Positions 1 through 7,778 are shown, counted from the first letter of the stretch. The stretch is DNA of 23,816 bases from Spirochaetaceae bacterium (GCA_031290205.1 JAITNZ010000172.1:1-23816); one strand, 5' to 3'. Translations and numbers: made by a program. The notes: generated by a model from the letters alone, not told the origin.

Positions 1-1704
1 GCGGCGCGTTTTACGTTGGACGCGATGCCCCAGAAGCAGATGGCTATCGAAGCTGAGTTTAATTCCGGCGCGATCAACGCGGACGAAATGAAGCGGCGCA
101 AAGAAGAGATCGAGCGCGAAAAAAACTTTTACGGCGCAATGGACGGCGCGAGCAAGTTTATTTCGGGTAACGTGAAAATCGGCATATTCATCACGGTGGT
201 GAATGTCGTCGCCGGCATCATCGTTGGGGTGGCGCTCCACGGCGAGCCGTTCTCGCAGGCGCTCAGCACCTACATTTCGTTCTCGATTGGTGACGGGCTC
301 CTCAGCCAGTTTCCCGCCCTCTTAATTTCGACGGCAACGGGCATCATCGTAACGCGCTCGGTTGCCACCGGCACCTTTGCCGAAGATATTAGCGACGAAT
401 TCTCCAAGCACCCGCAGATATACTGGATAGGCGCGGCGGTGCTGCTCGTCTTAGCCTTCATCCCCGGCTTCCCCTGGTATGTGCTCGTCCCCATGGCGCT
501 CCTCCTCGCCTTCACCGCGTTCCGGCTGGGCAGGGACCTCAAGCGCAAAGCCGCCGCAGGCGGCTCAGGCGGCGCTATCGAACAGAAAAAAGAAGATTCC
601 GGCGACCTGTCTCCGATAGTCCCCCTCGACCCGCTCTCGCTCGAACTGGGCTACGGGCTCATCCCGCTGGTCGACAAGGATAAGGGCGCCGAGCTGCTCG
701 AACGGGTGCAGCACCTCCGCCGCGAATCGGCGCTCGAACTGGGGCTCGTCATCCCCCGCGTGCGAATCATCGACAACATGGCGCTGGACCCCTCGGAATA
801 CTGCTTCAAAATCAAAGGCGTCGAAGTCGGGCGGGGCAAAATCCGCATGAGCTACTACCTCTGCATCAATCCGGGCGGCGCGGCGCGGGAGGACATTCCC
901 GGCGAGCGCACCGTCGACCCGACTTTCGGCTTGCCGGCAATCTGGGTGAGCGAGGAATACCGGGACGAGGCTGAGCGGGCTGGCTACACGGTGGTCGACC
1001 CTCCCTCAATCATCGCCACGCATCTCTCCGAAATCATCAAACATCACGCTTCGGAGCTGCTGGGGCGGCAGGAGACGCAGAAGATTCTCGACACGCTGAA
1101 GACGGAATACCCCGCGGTGGTCGAGGAGGCGCTCAGCTCGGCTGTGCCGAACGGCGCGCCCCGCCTGACGCTCGGCGATATTCAGAAGGTGTTGCAAGGC
1201 TTGCTGCACGAGGAGGTTTCCATCCGCAACATGGTAACGATTCTCGAAGCCTGCGCGGATTATGCGGAGGTCGCCAAAAAGACGCTCGGCAATCCGATTC
1301 AGTTTCTCGTCGAAAAGGCGCGGCAGGCGCTTGGCAGGCAGATATGCCTCCAATATGCCGACGACAAGCACGCGCTCCACTGCTTGACGATTGAACACAG
1401 CCTCGAGCAAAAAATCATCGACAGCGGCGTCCAGACGAGCTCCGGCGCCGTCGCCGCGATGGAACCCGCCCTCTATGCGCAGTGGATACAGGCGCTTTCC
1501 CGCTCGATCGTCGTGATGAAAGAACAGGGCTGGGTGCCGCCGGTCGTCCTCTGCTCCGAAGGCGCGCGCGCGCTGGTAAAACAATCCGCCGAACGCGAAG
1601 TCCCCGAACTCGTCGTCCTATCCGTCCGCGAAATCGTCCAAGACGTCAACATAGCCGCCATAGGCGAAATACGTCTGCCTGAGGCAGTTTCATACCCTAG
1701 ATAA
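1..1704 (+). CDS. flhA: Flagellar biosynthesis protein FlhA (5'-truncated by window edge)
   Basis: FlhA is the large inner-membrane component of the flagellar type III export gate; its cytoplasmic domain docks export substrates and chaperones. The reading frame is open from base 1, so the gene starts before the window; 567 residues are present, against about 690-700 for the family. The visible protein starts in the conserved FHIPEP-type loop (ARFTLDAMP, then KQMAIEAEF, residues 3-20), followed by membrane segments at about residues 58-80, 95-120 and 140-170, a charged linker, and the full soluble C-terminal domain. The position matching the essential Asp208 of Salmonella FlhA appears to be Glu (residue 17), a conservative change. 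The last codons (LPEAVSYPR) and the TAA stop lie inside a repeat hairpin module, so the native C-terminus may have been altered. flhF, the usual downstream neighbour in treponemes, is absent; repeats follow instead. Confidence 0.95.
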   Translation, partial: AARFTLDAMPQKQMAIEAEFNSGAINADEMKRRKEEIEREKNFYGAMDGASKFISGNVKIGIFITVVNVVAGIIVGVALHGEPFSQALSTYISFSIGDGLLSQFPALLISTATGIIVTRSVATGTFAEDISDEFSKHPQIYWIGAAVLLVLAFIPGFPWYVLVPMALLLAFTAFRLGRDLKRKAAAGGSGGAIEQKKEDSGDLSPIVPLDPLSLELGYGLIPLVDKDKGAELLERVQHLRRESALELGLVIPRVRIIDNMALDPSEYCFKIKGVEVGRGKIRMSYYLCINPGGAAREDIPGERTVDPTFGLPAIWVSEEYRDEAERAGYTVVDPPSIIATHLSEIIKHHASELLGRQETQKILDTLKTEYPAVVEEALSSAVPNGAPRLTLGDIQKVLQGLLHEEVSIRNMVTILEACADYAEVAKKTLGNPIQFLVEKARQALGRQICLQYADDKHALHCLTIEHSLEQKIIDSGVQTSSGAVAAMEPALYAQWIQALSRSIVVMKEQGWVPPVVLCSEGARALVKQSAEREVPELVVLSVREIVQDVNIAAIGEIRLPEAVSYPR

Positions 1705-2013
1705 TGGCGTTCGCAGTCCAAACAGCGTAAGCAGGTTTGGGGCTGTCTTCGGCAAGCGGCTTACGGAGAAGCGCGCGGCAACGAGTATGGCGGCGCGTGC
1801 TGCGTACCTGAGAAAGCCTTCCCCCCATGCAAAGGGCGTTCGCAGTCCAAACAGCGTAAGCAGGGTGCCGCAGGCACTTTAAGCACATGCAAAGGGCGTT
1901 CGCAGTCCAAACTGCCTAAGCAGGTTTGGGGCTGTCTTCGGCAAAGTCCCTCCAGTAGAGCGCGCGGCAAGGAGCATGGCGGCGCGTGCGCCGACCGAGA
2001 AAGCCTTCCCCTC
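1675..2013 (+). repeat. Hairpin-headed intergenic repeat cluster (family A), three tandem copies
   Basis: The motif GGCGTTCGCAGTC recurs at about 1706, 1838 and 1897, each time followed by CAAAC-N-GC-N-TAAGCAGG. Two copies continue into GTTTGGGGCTGTCTTCGGCAA, a stretch with GCGCGCGGCAA, GGCGGCGCGTGC, and the terminal motif GAGAAAGCCTTCCCC (about 1800-1825 and 1998-2012). A small hairpin precedes two of the copies: CTGCC-TGA-GGCAG at 1675-1687 and GTGCC-GCA-GGCAC at 1865-1877. The first hairpin overlaps the end of flhA. Related copies lie at 7660-7740 (inverted), 9931-10165, 21762-21810 and, for the GGCTTTCTC end, 22990-23020 and 23200-23220 (inverted). I see no gene in 1705-2092. Confidence 0.85.
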
Positions 2014-2092
2014 AACATTTCACATTCCAAGGGAGTAAAGCCTGCCAGTCTGCAAGGGAAGAAGCGCGGGGGGCATGAACAAAACGGAAACA

Positions 2093-2253
2093 GGGTGCAA
2101 TTTATTTTTCGGGGTAAATTCTAAAGTGATAGCTAAAATGCTAACGGGGGGTCTGGGGGGGCACCTCGCCCCCCCAGCGGGGCGTTGCGGGGCGGCGCCC
2201 CGCAGAAGGGGTAGGGCGCAACGCAGTGCGCCCGTAGGGGGAGACTTCCCCCT
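2093..2253 (+). repeat. Multi-hairpin GC-rich repeat (family B), copy 1
   Basis: An AT-rich leader beginning GGGTGCAATTTATTTTTC (2093-2145) is followed by four perfect hairpins. H1 pairs 2153-2162 with 2168-2177 (CTGGGGGGGC arm). H2 pairs 2186-2193 with 2197-2204 (TGCGGGGC). H3 pairs 2214-2220 with 2227-2233 (GGGCGCA). H4 pairs 2236-2242 with 2247-2253 (AGGGGGA). Bases 2093-2190 recur at 23531-23628 with three mismatches by eye. H2 to H4 recur at 5105-5172 with compensatory changes. There is no T-tract, so this is not a standard intrinsic terminator. It ends about 80 bp upstream of the lipoprotein promoter. Confidence 0.85.
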
Positions 2254-2330
2254 CCTTATACTGGAGATTTCCATAGCGCCTACCTGATTTACCACGAATT
2301 TTGAAGTGCACCCGAGTGCTGAGCGTAAAC

Positions 2331-2360
2331 TTGACAAAACAAACCTTCTCGTTTTATAAT
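2331..2360 (+). promoter_or_regulatory. Sigma-70 promoter for the glycine-rich lipoprotein
   Basis: TTGACA at 2331-2336 and TATAAT at 2355-2360 are both perfect consensus hexamers with an 18-nt spacer. Transcription would start near 2367, giving a leader of about 40 nt before the ATG at 2406. This is the best promoter visible in the window and predicts strong housekeeping expression. Confidence 0.8.
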
Positions 2361-2405
2361 ATAATGAATGAGGGCATAGCAACGAGCTGTGAAGGAGTGT
2401 GCAAA

Positions 2406-5075
2406 ATGAAAAACGCAACTAAATTTCGGTTACTTGTCACAACGCTTTCGGTGCTTACGCTCGCCGCCTGCAATGCGATTGCGGACACATCGGGTCTGGC
2501 GGGAAGCGCCGAAACGCTGTGGCTTCGTTTGCTACCGCGCGCACCGGTCTTGATCGGCGACCTGTGGACGGCGGAGCTCGTTCTGGACTTTAGCAAGCCG
2601 CTTGCGGCTCTGGAAGGCGATCCGAGTGAGGACGTTTTAGCCACGCTTATCACGTTTGAGCCGGGCAATCCCGATGAAACGCCGCGCTTAAAAGCGACCA
2701 AGGCGGTCAAATTGGCAGAGGCTCTTTACACACTCACGGTCATTCATGTGCCGGAGCATGGCGGGACTGTGCAGGTAACAATCAACCAGCCGGGGCTTAC
2801 GCCGACGAAGCGTCCGTGGTCTCTCGCGCCGGCGCCCGACACGCGCACGGCACTCAGCGCCGGACCGCCGGTAACCGTGCCTGCCGCAAGCACCACGGCT
2901 GAGGTAACTTTCACCGGCGCCGAAGGACTCACCCTAAGCGCCGCCGACTTTGCGGTAAATAACGGCGCCGTTATTTCCAGTGTGCTCGTGTCCGACGGCA
3001 GCGTAACAATAAGCTTGAGCTTTCCCGAAAACCTTTCCACCTCAATCCAGACCTACACCGTGTCCATAGCGGCGGATAGCCCGACAATCAAGGGGATCGC
3101 CGCCGTAGCGCTAACCCAAGAGGCGGCGGATTCCGACACCCGCAGAACGCTGAGCGCCGGAATGGGCGCCGTCGTTGCGGCGGCGGACACCACGGCTGAC
3201 CTTACCTTCATCGGCGCAATAGGGCTGGGCTTAAGCGCCGCCGACTTTGCGGTAACGGCTGGCGGCACAATTTCCGACGTGGACGTGGCAGACGATGTCG
3301 CAACGGTAACGGTGAGCTTTGCCGCCAACATGACCGATGCGGACAAAAGCTACAGCGTGTCCATCGCGGCGGGCAGCCCGACAATCAAGGGCGCAGCGAC
3401 GGTCGGCATCACCCAAGCAACCCGCATCACCCTCAATGCAGGGGCGGGAGCCGATGTTGCGGCGGCATCTACCACGGCTGACCTTACCTTCACCGGCGCA
3501 AGCGGACTCAGCTTAAGCGATGCCGACTTTGCGGTAACAAGCGGCGCCGCTATTTCTGCTGTGAGTGTGGCAGACGACGTTGTAACGGTAAGCATCAGCT
3601 TTGCCGCCAACACGACAGCGGCGTCCCCCAGCTACCCCGTGTCCATCGCGGCGGACAGCGCGATAATCAAGGGCAGCGCGGCGCTAACGGTGAACGTCAG
3701 CCCTTTCAGTTACAATATCGAAATCACGATGACAGGCGGCGCCTCAGTCTACACGATACCGGCGTCAGGCGTTTCGATAGACGAAGCTGACTATAGCGCC
3801 GCAGCTTCCGGCGGCGCATGGATTGTCAGCGGCGTGGAAGGCACGGTCGGCGAAGAAGTCTCCGTCAGCGTCGCCCTTGCATGGACGGGCATCGCTTCCG
3901 GCAGCGGCGCCTACAGCGGCGCGGAAACCATCCCCGCATCGGGACCGCTCGAGGTCGCAATAGACCTTGATGTCTACGGGCGGAAAGCCGAAATCCCCGT
4001 AACCGTGGACATGAGCAACTATTCAGGCTCGGTGGTCGTCGACGCGCTTACCATTACCCTCGACGGCACGACATTCTATGCCGAGGACGGCGGCGGCACG
4101 TGGAACATCGGCGATGTCCCCGAAAAATATGTCGGGCAAAGCACGGGTTTCTCCCTTACCTTTACCCACACGACAGGAATGTGGCAGTATACCGCGAACG
4201 CAAGCATGGACGAAGCAGGCGTAACTCTGACGCCGGATAGCAACTCAGTCCTGATTGCGGCGCAAGGCACAAACTTCCTACCGGTCGCCGCTATGCAAAC
4301 ATTTACCGCCACCGTAGCCGGCACTTACAAGATACAAGTCTGGGGCGCACGCGGCGGCATTTATAACAATATTTTGGGCGGTGCCGGCGGCTATGCTGAA
4401 GGCGTAGTAACGCTCACCCTCAATCAAACGTTGTATGTGTATGTAGGCGGCGCAGGCGCTGTCCATACAAACAGTGGCGGCGCGGGCGGCTGGAACGGCG
4501 GCGGCAAGGGCGGAGCCAGAAATGGCTCCGGCTATGGCGGGTCGGGCGGCGGCGGTGCCAGCGATGTGCGGCTCGTAGGCGGCGCATGGAATGAAGCGGA
4601 CAGTCTCGCTTCCCGCTTCATTGTTGCAGGCGGCGGCGGTGGTAAAAGTACGCGCTCGGCGGCACCGGGAGTCGGCGGAGGCTTAACCGGTGGAAGATAC
4701 GCCACCGCAGGACAAAGCGCACCGGCAAACCCCGGCACGGCAGGTGTCGGCTCCTTCGGAATAGGCGCTGTGGGATATACCAGCATCAGGACCGGCACCG
4801 AATATCCGCAACGCTACGGCGGTTCAGGCGGCGGCGGCGGCTACTGGGGCGGCGGTGCGGATGCAAGTATCGCAAACCCCGGTGGCGGCGGCTCAGGCTT
4901 CGTCAAAGGTTTCAATGGCTGTAACAACACCGATAACTTCGACGCCCTAAGCGGCATCACCGTTAGCAACCCCGTCCTCTATGCGGGCAACGTAGTATTC
5001 CTCTCCCCCACCGGCGTTGACGAAACAGGACACCGCGACAGCGGCTATGTGCGAATCACAAAACAGAGTGATTAG
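2406..5075 (+). CDS. Large glycine-rich repeat lipoprotein
   Basis: Predicted surface lipoprotein of 889 residues with unknown partner. The start at 2406 is chosen because AAGGAG (2392-2397) lies 8 nt upstream and because it opens directly into a lipoprotein signal peptide (MKNATKF, a hydrophobic stretch, then LAAC with Cys22). A short N-terminal domain is followed by three tandem repeats of about 95-99 residues (starting near residues 147, 246 and 340). Each has LSAG, a TTA(D/E)(V/L)TF(T/I)GA motif, DFAV, a beta-rich stretch and SIAA(D/G)S-x-IKG. Beta-rich domains occupy about 440-620. The C-terminus (about 625-885) is a glycine-rich domain with TYKIQVWGARGG, repeated GG/GGG runs, GASDVRL and FIVAGGGGG. 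This resembles the Pfam glycine-rich family related to the ALK/LTK extracellular domain. Monocistronic, behind a strong promoter. A role in adhesion or polymer binding would be a guess. Confidence 0.85.
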   Translation: MKNATKFRLLVTTLSVLTLAACNAIADTSGLAGSAETLWLRLLPRAPVLIGDLWTAELVLDFSKPLAALEGDPSEDVLATLITFEPGNPDETPRLKATKAVKLAEALYTLTVIHVPEHGGTVQVTINQPGLTPTKRPWSLAPAPDTRTALSAGPPVTVPAASTTAEVTFTGAEGLTLSAADFAVNNGAVISSVLVSDGSVTISLSFPENLSTSIQTYTVSIAADSPTIKGIAAVALTQEAADSDTRRTLSAGMGAVVAAADTTADLTFIGAIGLGLSAADFAVTAGGTISDVDVADDVATVTVSFAANMTDADKSYSVSIAAGSPTIKGAATVGITQATRITLNAGAGADVAAASTTADLTFTGASGLSLSDADFAVTSGAAISAVSVADDVVTVSISFAANTTAASPSYPVSIAADSAIIKGSAALTVNVSPFSYNIEITMTGGASVYTIPASGVSIDEADYSAAASGGAWIVSGVEGTVGEEVSVSVALAWTGIASGSGAYSGAETIPASGPLEVAIDLDVYGRKAEIPVTVDMSNYSGSVVVDALTITLDGTTFYAEDGGGTWNIGDVPEKYVGQSTGFSLTFTHTTGMWQYTANASMDEAGVTLTPDSNSVLIAAQGTNFLPVAAMQTFTATVAGTYKIQVWGARGGIYNNILGGAGGYAEGVVTLTLNQTLYVYVGGAGAVHTNSGGAGGWNGGGKGGARNGSGYGGSGGGGASDVRLVGGAWNEADSLASRFIVAGGGGGKSTRSAAPGVGGGLTGGRYATAGQSAPANPGTAGVGSFGIGAVGYTSIRTGTEYPQRYGGSGGGGGYWGGGADASIANPGGGGSGFVKGFNGCNNTDNFDALSGITVSNPVLYAGNVVFLSPTGVDETGHRDSGYVRITKQSD
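2844..3705 (+). repeat. Three tandem about 0.28-0.3 kb coding repeats in the lipoprotein gene
   Basis: Units start at about 2844, 3141 and 3423. Shared DNA stretches such as ACCACGGCTGACCTTACCTTC, GCCGACTTTGCGGTAA and TCCATCGCGGCGG show that the duplication is retained at nucleotide as well as protein level. Units 2 and 3 are the most alike and unit 1 is more diverged. Such arrays can expand or contract by recombination, so the number of repeats may vary between strains. Confidence 0.8.
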
Positions 5076-5096
5076 TGAGTAGTCGAGTAGGCAAGG

Positions 5097-5172
5097 GGGG
5101 CGTTGCGGGGGCACTCCCCCGCTGGAGGGGTAGCGCGCAACAACGTGCGCGCGTAGGGGGGGGCTCCCCCCT
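5097..5172 (+). repeat. Multi-hairpin GC-rich repeat (family B), copy 2
   Basis: Located between the convergent ends of the lipoprotein gene and selB. Three hairpins are aligned to copy 1: H2 5105-5111 with 5116-5122, H3 5133-5139 with 5146-5152, and H4 5155-5161 with 5166-5172. The linkers GGGGTA and GTA and the trailing CTCCT are shared with copy 1. One base pair in each stem differs from copy 1, and in each case both partners have changed so pairing is kept. It may act as a transcription barrier for either gene, although no T-run is present. Confidence 0.8.
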
Positions 5173-5214
5173 CCTCACCTATTATCCTCCTCACATAGAG
5201 GGCGGCGCACAGGC

Positions 5215-7308
5215 TTAGCTCAGTATCCTCTTATCCCCATCCCGCTTCGTCAAGCCTTGCGCGTCTAGGAAATCAAGCATAGAAAGGCTCAGTTTGCGAT
5301 TCACGCCGAGGGCATCGCGCAACGCGGCAACGGTGATATCGCCCTCCAGCGAAGTGAGCACGGCAAGCAGCGCTTCCCGCGTCTTCAGGGGAAGGATGAG
5401 CCCGCCGTCCAAAACCCTCAAACTTTCGTTTTCCTGCAAATACTTTATCGCACGCTTCATGTCGGCGGGGGAGGCGCCCACGATTGCTTCAAGTTCCGGT
5501 AGTTTCACAAGGTTGAAGCCGGCTGCCTCCCCCTCTTGCTTTATCCGCCCAGCAAGCTCCAAGAGTTTTTTATCAACAGTCTGCTTCTGCCCCGCCGCAC
5601 GGTAGCAGGTTTTCCCCTGCACCTCAACGGGCGCTATGCCGCCCCGCGCCGCCATGAGGCTTAAGATGTCCTTGAAATCGCCGAGCGCAATTTTCTGCGC
5701 CCCGTGAATGCTGTCCAGCGCAGGTAAAAGATTCTCAGGCGCAAGCCCCGCCCGTTCAGGATACTTTGCGTGAAAGGTTTTGAGTAGGCGCAGCACAGCA
5801 CGGAGCGCCGCCTCAAACGCATCTGCGCTGATGAAATTCCGCGACGCGCCAAAAAACTCCAAAAGCCCCGCCTTTTCCGGCGCGGCAGAGAGCTGCTCGA
5901 GATGCTCGTCGAAGACTTTTCTTTCCATCTGGGAGAGCGCGAAGAGCCCCGAAACACCGAGCACGCCTTTATCGCGGACGATTGCGGCAAGCAACGGGAC
6001 GGGACCGAAGTCAGTTGCAAGCTCCTCAATTATGGAGGCTTTTGCTTCACGGTCGGCTTTGCCCTTCGCTCGTTCGGCGTTAGGCAGCATAATCCGCCCG
6101 CCGCCTATGGTCACCAGCGGGCTATAAGAACGAATCACAAAGCGCTGCCCCGCCGTCACCGTGACAGGCAATTCCGTCAAAAGCTGCACTCCGGCGCCAC
6201 AGACACCTTTTAACCCCGAATGATGGGGAACGGGTAAGATTTTACTTTGATTTATCAGCGTATTCCCTGTAATATGAGCATAATCCGAAGCAAAACCCTG
6301 TTCCCCGTTCCCTGTTCCCTGTTCCCCCGACATTCGTGGTTCATTAATCAGCGGCGCCCGAACCAAAGGCGAGGCAGAACTGAGGAGCACAATCCGCGCG
6401 ACCACATCCGCCGTGCCCACATGGAGGCGCACCCGCTGCCAGTGAGCGATGCCTGCTTTCGCAGAGGGCAGCACATGGAGCGATGCGTTCATGCAGGAGG
6501 TGGCGGTAAAAGCCCCCTTCGCGCAGACGGCATCCCCCCGCTCAAGCTGCTCGCAGGACACGGCGGAGAGGTTTATCGCAACCCGCTGCCCCGCCATGAC
6601 TGCGCTCGTTTTTTCCCCATGCGTCTGAAGCGAGCGCACCTTCCCGGCAAGCCCCGAAGGCATGATATCGACCTCATCGCCTTCAGCAATGCTCCCCTGA
6701 TACGAGGTGCCGGTTACCACGCTCCCAAAACCCTTCTTGCTGAAGACGCGGTCAATGGGGAGGAAGAACGCGCCAAAACTCTTCCTCGGAGGTATCTTGT
6801 CGATTATCTCCTCAATGGCTTCCACAATGCGGGGAACGCCTTCGCCGGTAAGAGATGAAACAGGAATGATCGGCGCGCCCTCAAGGCAAGTGCCCCGAAT
6901 TACTTCGAGCGCTTCCGCCGTCGCAAGTTCGAGGGTTTCCTCATCAACCAAATCTTTCTTGGTGAGCGCGACGAGTCCGAACTTGACACCGAGTATATCG
7001 AGTATGTCGAGGTGCTCCCGCGTCTGCGGCATAACTCCCTCGCTCGCCGCTATCACGAGCATCGCCGCATCCATGCCGGCAGCCCCCGCCGCCATCTGCC
7101 TGATAAAACGCTCGTGTCCTGGCACATCGATGATGCTCAGCGTCTTGCCGCTCGCCAGCGTCAACGGAGCAAAACCGAGTTCAATGGTGATGCCGCGGCG
7201 CTTTTCTTCTTCGAGCCGATCGCAGTCAACGCCCGTCATCGCCCGCACAAGCGCTGTTTTGCCGTGGTCAATATGCCCGGCAGTGCCGAATATAAACGGA
7301 TATTCCAT
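5215..7308 (-). CDS. selB: Selenocysteine-specific translation elongation factor SelB
   Basis: SelB is the GTPase that carries Sec-tRNA(Sec) to ribosomes stalled at UGA codons marked by a SECIS hairpin. Length is 697 residues. The GTPase motifs are present: GHIDHGKT (11-18), RRGITIELGF (about 38-46), DVPGH (61-65), TKKD (116-119) and SSLTGEG (151-157). The EF-Tu-like beta-barrel domain III ends with RSYSP (393-397) and TIGGG (400-404), and winged-helix repeats fill the C-terminal part, where SelB binds the SECIS. The start is fixed by AAGGAGG (7317-7323), 8 nt before the ATG. Residues 325-364 are encoded by a palindrome-ended 120-bp insert; without it the protein would be 657 residues, closer to relatives. 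Its partners selA, selC and selD are not in the window. SelB implies that the organism makes selenoproteins. Confidence 0.95.
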   Translation of the reverse strand: MEYPFIFGTAGHIDHGKTALVRAMTGVDCDRLEEEKRRGITIELGFAPLTLASGKTLSIIDVPGHERFIRQMAAGAAGMDAAMLVIAASEGVMPQTREHLDILDILGVKFGLVALTKKDLVDEETLELATAEALEVIRGTCLEGAPIIPVSSLTGEGVPRIVEAIEEIIDKIPPRKSFGAFFLPIDRVFSKKGFGSVVTGTSYQGSIAEGDEVDIMPSGLAGKVRSLQTHGEKTSAVMAGQRVAINLSAVSCEQLERGDAVCAKGAFTATSCMNASLHVLPSAKAGIAHWQRVRLHVGTADVVARIVLLSSASPLVRAPLINEPRMSGEQGTGNGEQGFASDYAHITGNTLINQSKILPVPHHSGLKGVCGAGVQLLTELPVTVTAGQRFVIRSYSPLVTIGGGRIMLPNAERAKGKADREAKASIIEELATDFGPVPLLAAIVRDKGVLGVSGLFALSQMERKVFDEHLEQLSAAPEKAGLLEFFGASRNFISADAFEAALRAVLRLLKTFHAKYPERAGLAPENLLPALDSIHGAQKIALGDFKDILSLMAARGGIAPVEVQGKTCYRAAGQKQTVDKKLLELAGRIKQEGEAAGFNLVKLPELEAIVGASPADMKRAIKYLQENESLRVLDGGLILPLKTREALLAVLTSLEGDITVAALRDALGVNRKLSLSMLDFLDAQGLTKRDGDKRILS
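6217..6336 (-). repeat. 120-bp palindrome-ended element inserted in frame in selB
   Basis: The plus strand begins CGAATGATGGGGAACGGG (6217-6234) and ends with the near reverse complement (6317-6336, ending CCCCCGACATTCG). The insert is exactly 120 bp, or 40 codons, and encodes residues 325-364 of SelB (from RMSGEQ to PVPHHS). The right end also holds short tandem repeats of the GTTCCCT heptamer type (about 6299-6326). It lies between the domain II/III strand ending ARIVLL and the strand VQLLTELPV, a position where SelB proteins normally have a short loop. No stop codon occurs in the frame used. Confidence 0.75.
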
Positions 7309-7389
7309 CTAGTCGCCCTCCTTATCCCTCCCCTCAGGGCACACTGATTAACTCAGCGCGGCAAATAATTCTCCCAAATGATTTTTGCC

Positions 7390-7418
7390 AGTATAGCATC
7401 CCCCGCGCTTTTCGCCAA
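7390..7418 (-). promoter_or_regulatory. Candidate sigma-70 promoter for selB
   Basis: On the minus strand TTGGCG (7413-7418) and TATACT (7390-7395) are separated by 17 nt. The -10 matches consensus at 5 of 6 positions and the -35 at 4 of 6. This gives a leader of about 75 nt before the selB ATG. The family C element begins just 10 bp upstream of the -35. Confidence 0.5.
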
Positions 7419-7427
7419 TCACAGCGT

Positions 7428-7615
7428 GACCGATGCCCAGGGGCGAGCGCATTAAAATAGAAAAATCAAGAAAATCAGCAGATTTTGCGGATTGATGCAG
7501 AAAAAAGTCTGCAAATAACGCGATGAAATCGCAAATTCATGCGGAGTGAAAATCTGTGTGTATCTGTGGCCATCTGTGGACAAATTCTTAACGCACTCGC
7601 CATGGACCGGTGCCC
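7428..7615. mobile_element. MITE-like element (family C), copy 1, with terminal inverted repeats and flanking direct repeat
   Basis: The left end GGCGAGCGCATTAA (7442-7455) and the right end TTAACGCACTCGCC (7588-7601) are inverted repeats matching at 12 of 14 positions. Outside them lie direct repeats GACCGATGCCC (7428-7438) and GACCGGTGCCC (7605-7615), 10 of 11 identical and each 3 nt from the inverted repeat. This is the pattern left by transposition with target duplication. The interior holds GATTGATGCA, AAAAAAGTCTGC and GAAATCGCAA, then ATCTGTG repeats. All of these are shared with 22688-22937. There is no coding capacity, so mobilisation would need an enzyme supplied in trans. Confidence 0.65.
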
Positions 7616-7617
7616 GT

Positions 7618-7740
7618 CCCCGCGATTATATTCGCGGGGCACCAGCTCAAGTGCGGGAGTTGCTGAAGCTAGCAATAAACCTGCTTAGGTAGTTTCGACT
7701 GCGAGCGCCCTTCGCATGGGTAGAAACCGCCTGTGGCGGT
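7618..7740. repeat. Perfect hairpin plus inverted family A copy upstream of glgX
   Basis: CCCCGCGA (7618-7625) pairs with TCGCGGGG (7632-7639) around the loop TTATAT. Then, read on the minus strand, 7740-7673 gives the family A order: hairpin ACCGCC-ACA-GGCGGT (7726-7740), TTTCTACCC, AAGGGCGCTCGCAGTC and TAAGCAGG. No gene lies between 7309 and 7778, and I find no convincing glgX promoter here. Confidence 0.7.
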
Positions 7741-7778
7741 CTTAACTAAAAGGCATTTATCAGTCATACTGAAGCCCT

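Noticed and set aside
1006..1584. 192-codon minus-strand frame opposite flhA
   Set aside because: Antisense shadow of a conserved gene; no start signal and no family resemblance.
1675..2013. CRISPR array
   Set aside because: The repeated GGCGTTCGCAGTC segments are irregularly spaced and the intervals are themselves repeated, with no unique spacers and no cas genes.
1697..2030. Short frames of repeated composition on the minus strand
   Set aside because: They lie entirely in family A repeats, so their similar peptides come from the DNA repeats.
2075..2287. Plus-strand frame of 70 codons, with a similar one at 23495-23677
   Set aside because: Both only translate the family B repeat; similarity between them reflects the duplicated DNA, not a conserved protein.
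5097..5172. Classical bidirectional intrinsic terminator between the lipoprotein gene and selB
   Set aside because: Strong hairpins are present but no T-run follows on either strand, and the same structure occurs away from gene ends.
6247..7347. Long open frames on the plus strand opposite selB (about 200 codons each)
   Set aside because: They overlap a well-supported SelB in antisense, have no ribosome-binding sites, and read as compositionally biased shadow translations of GC-rich DNA.
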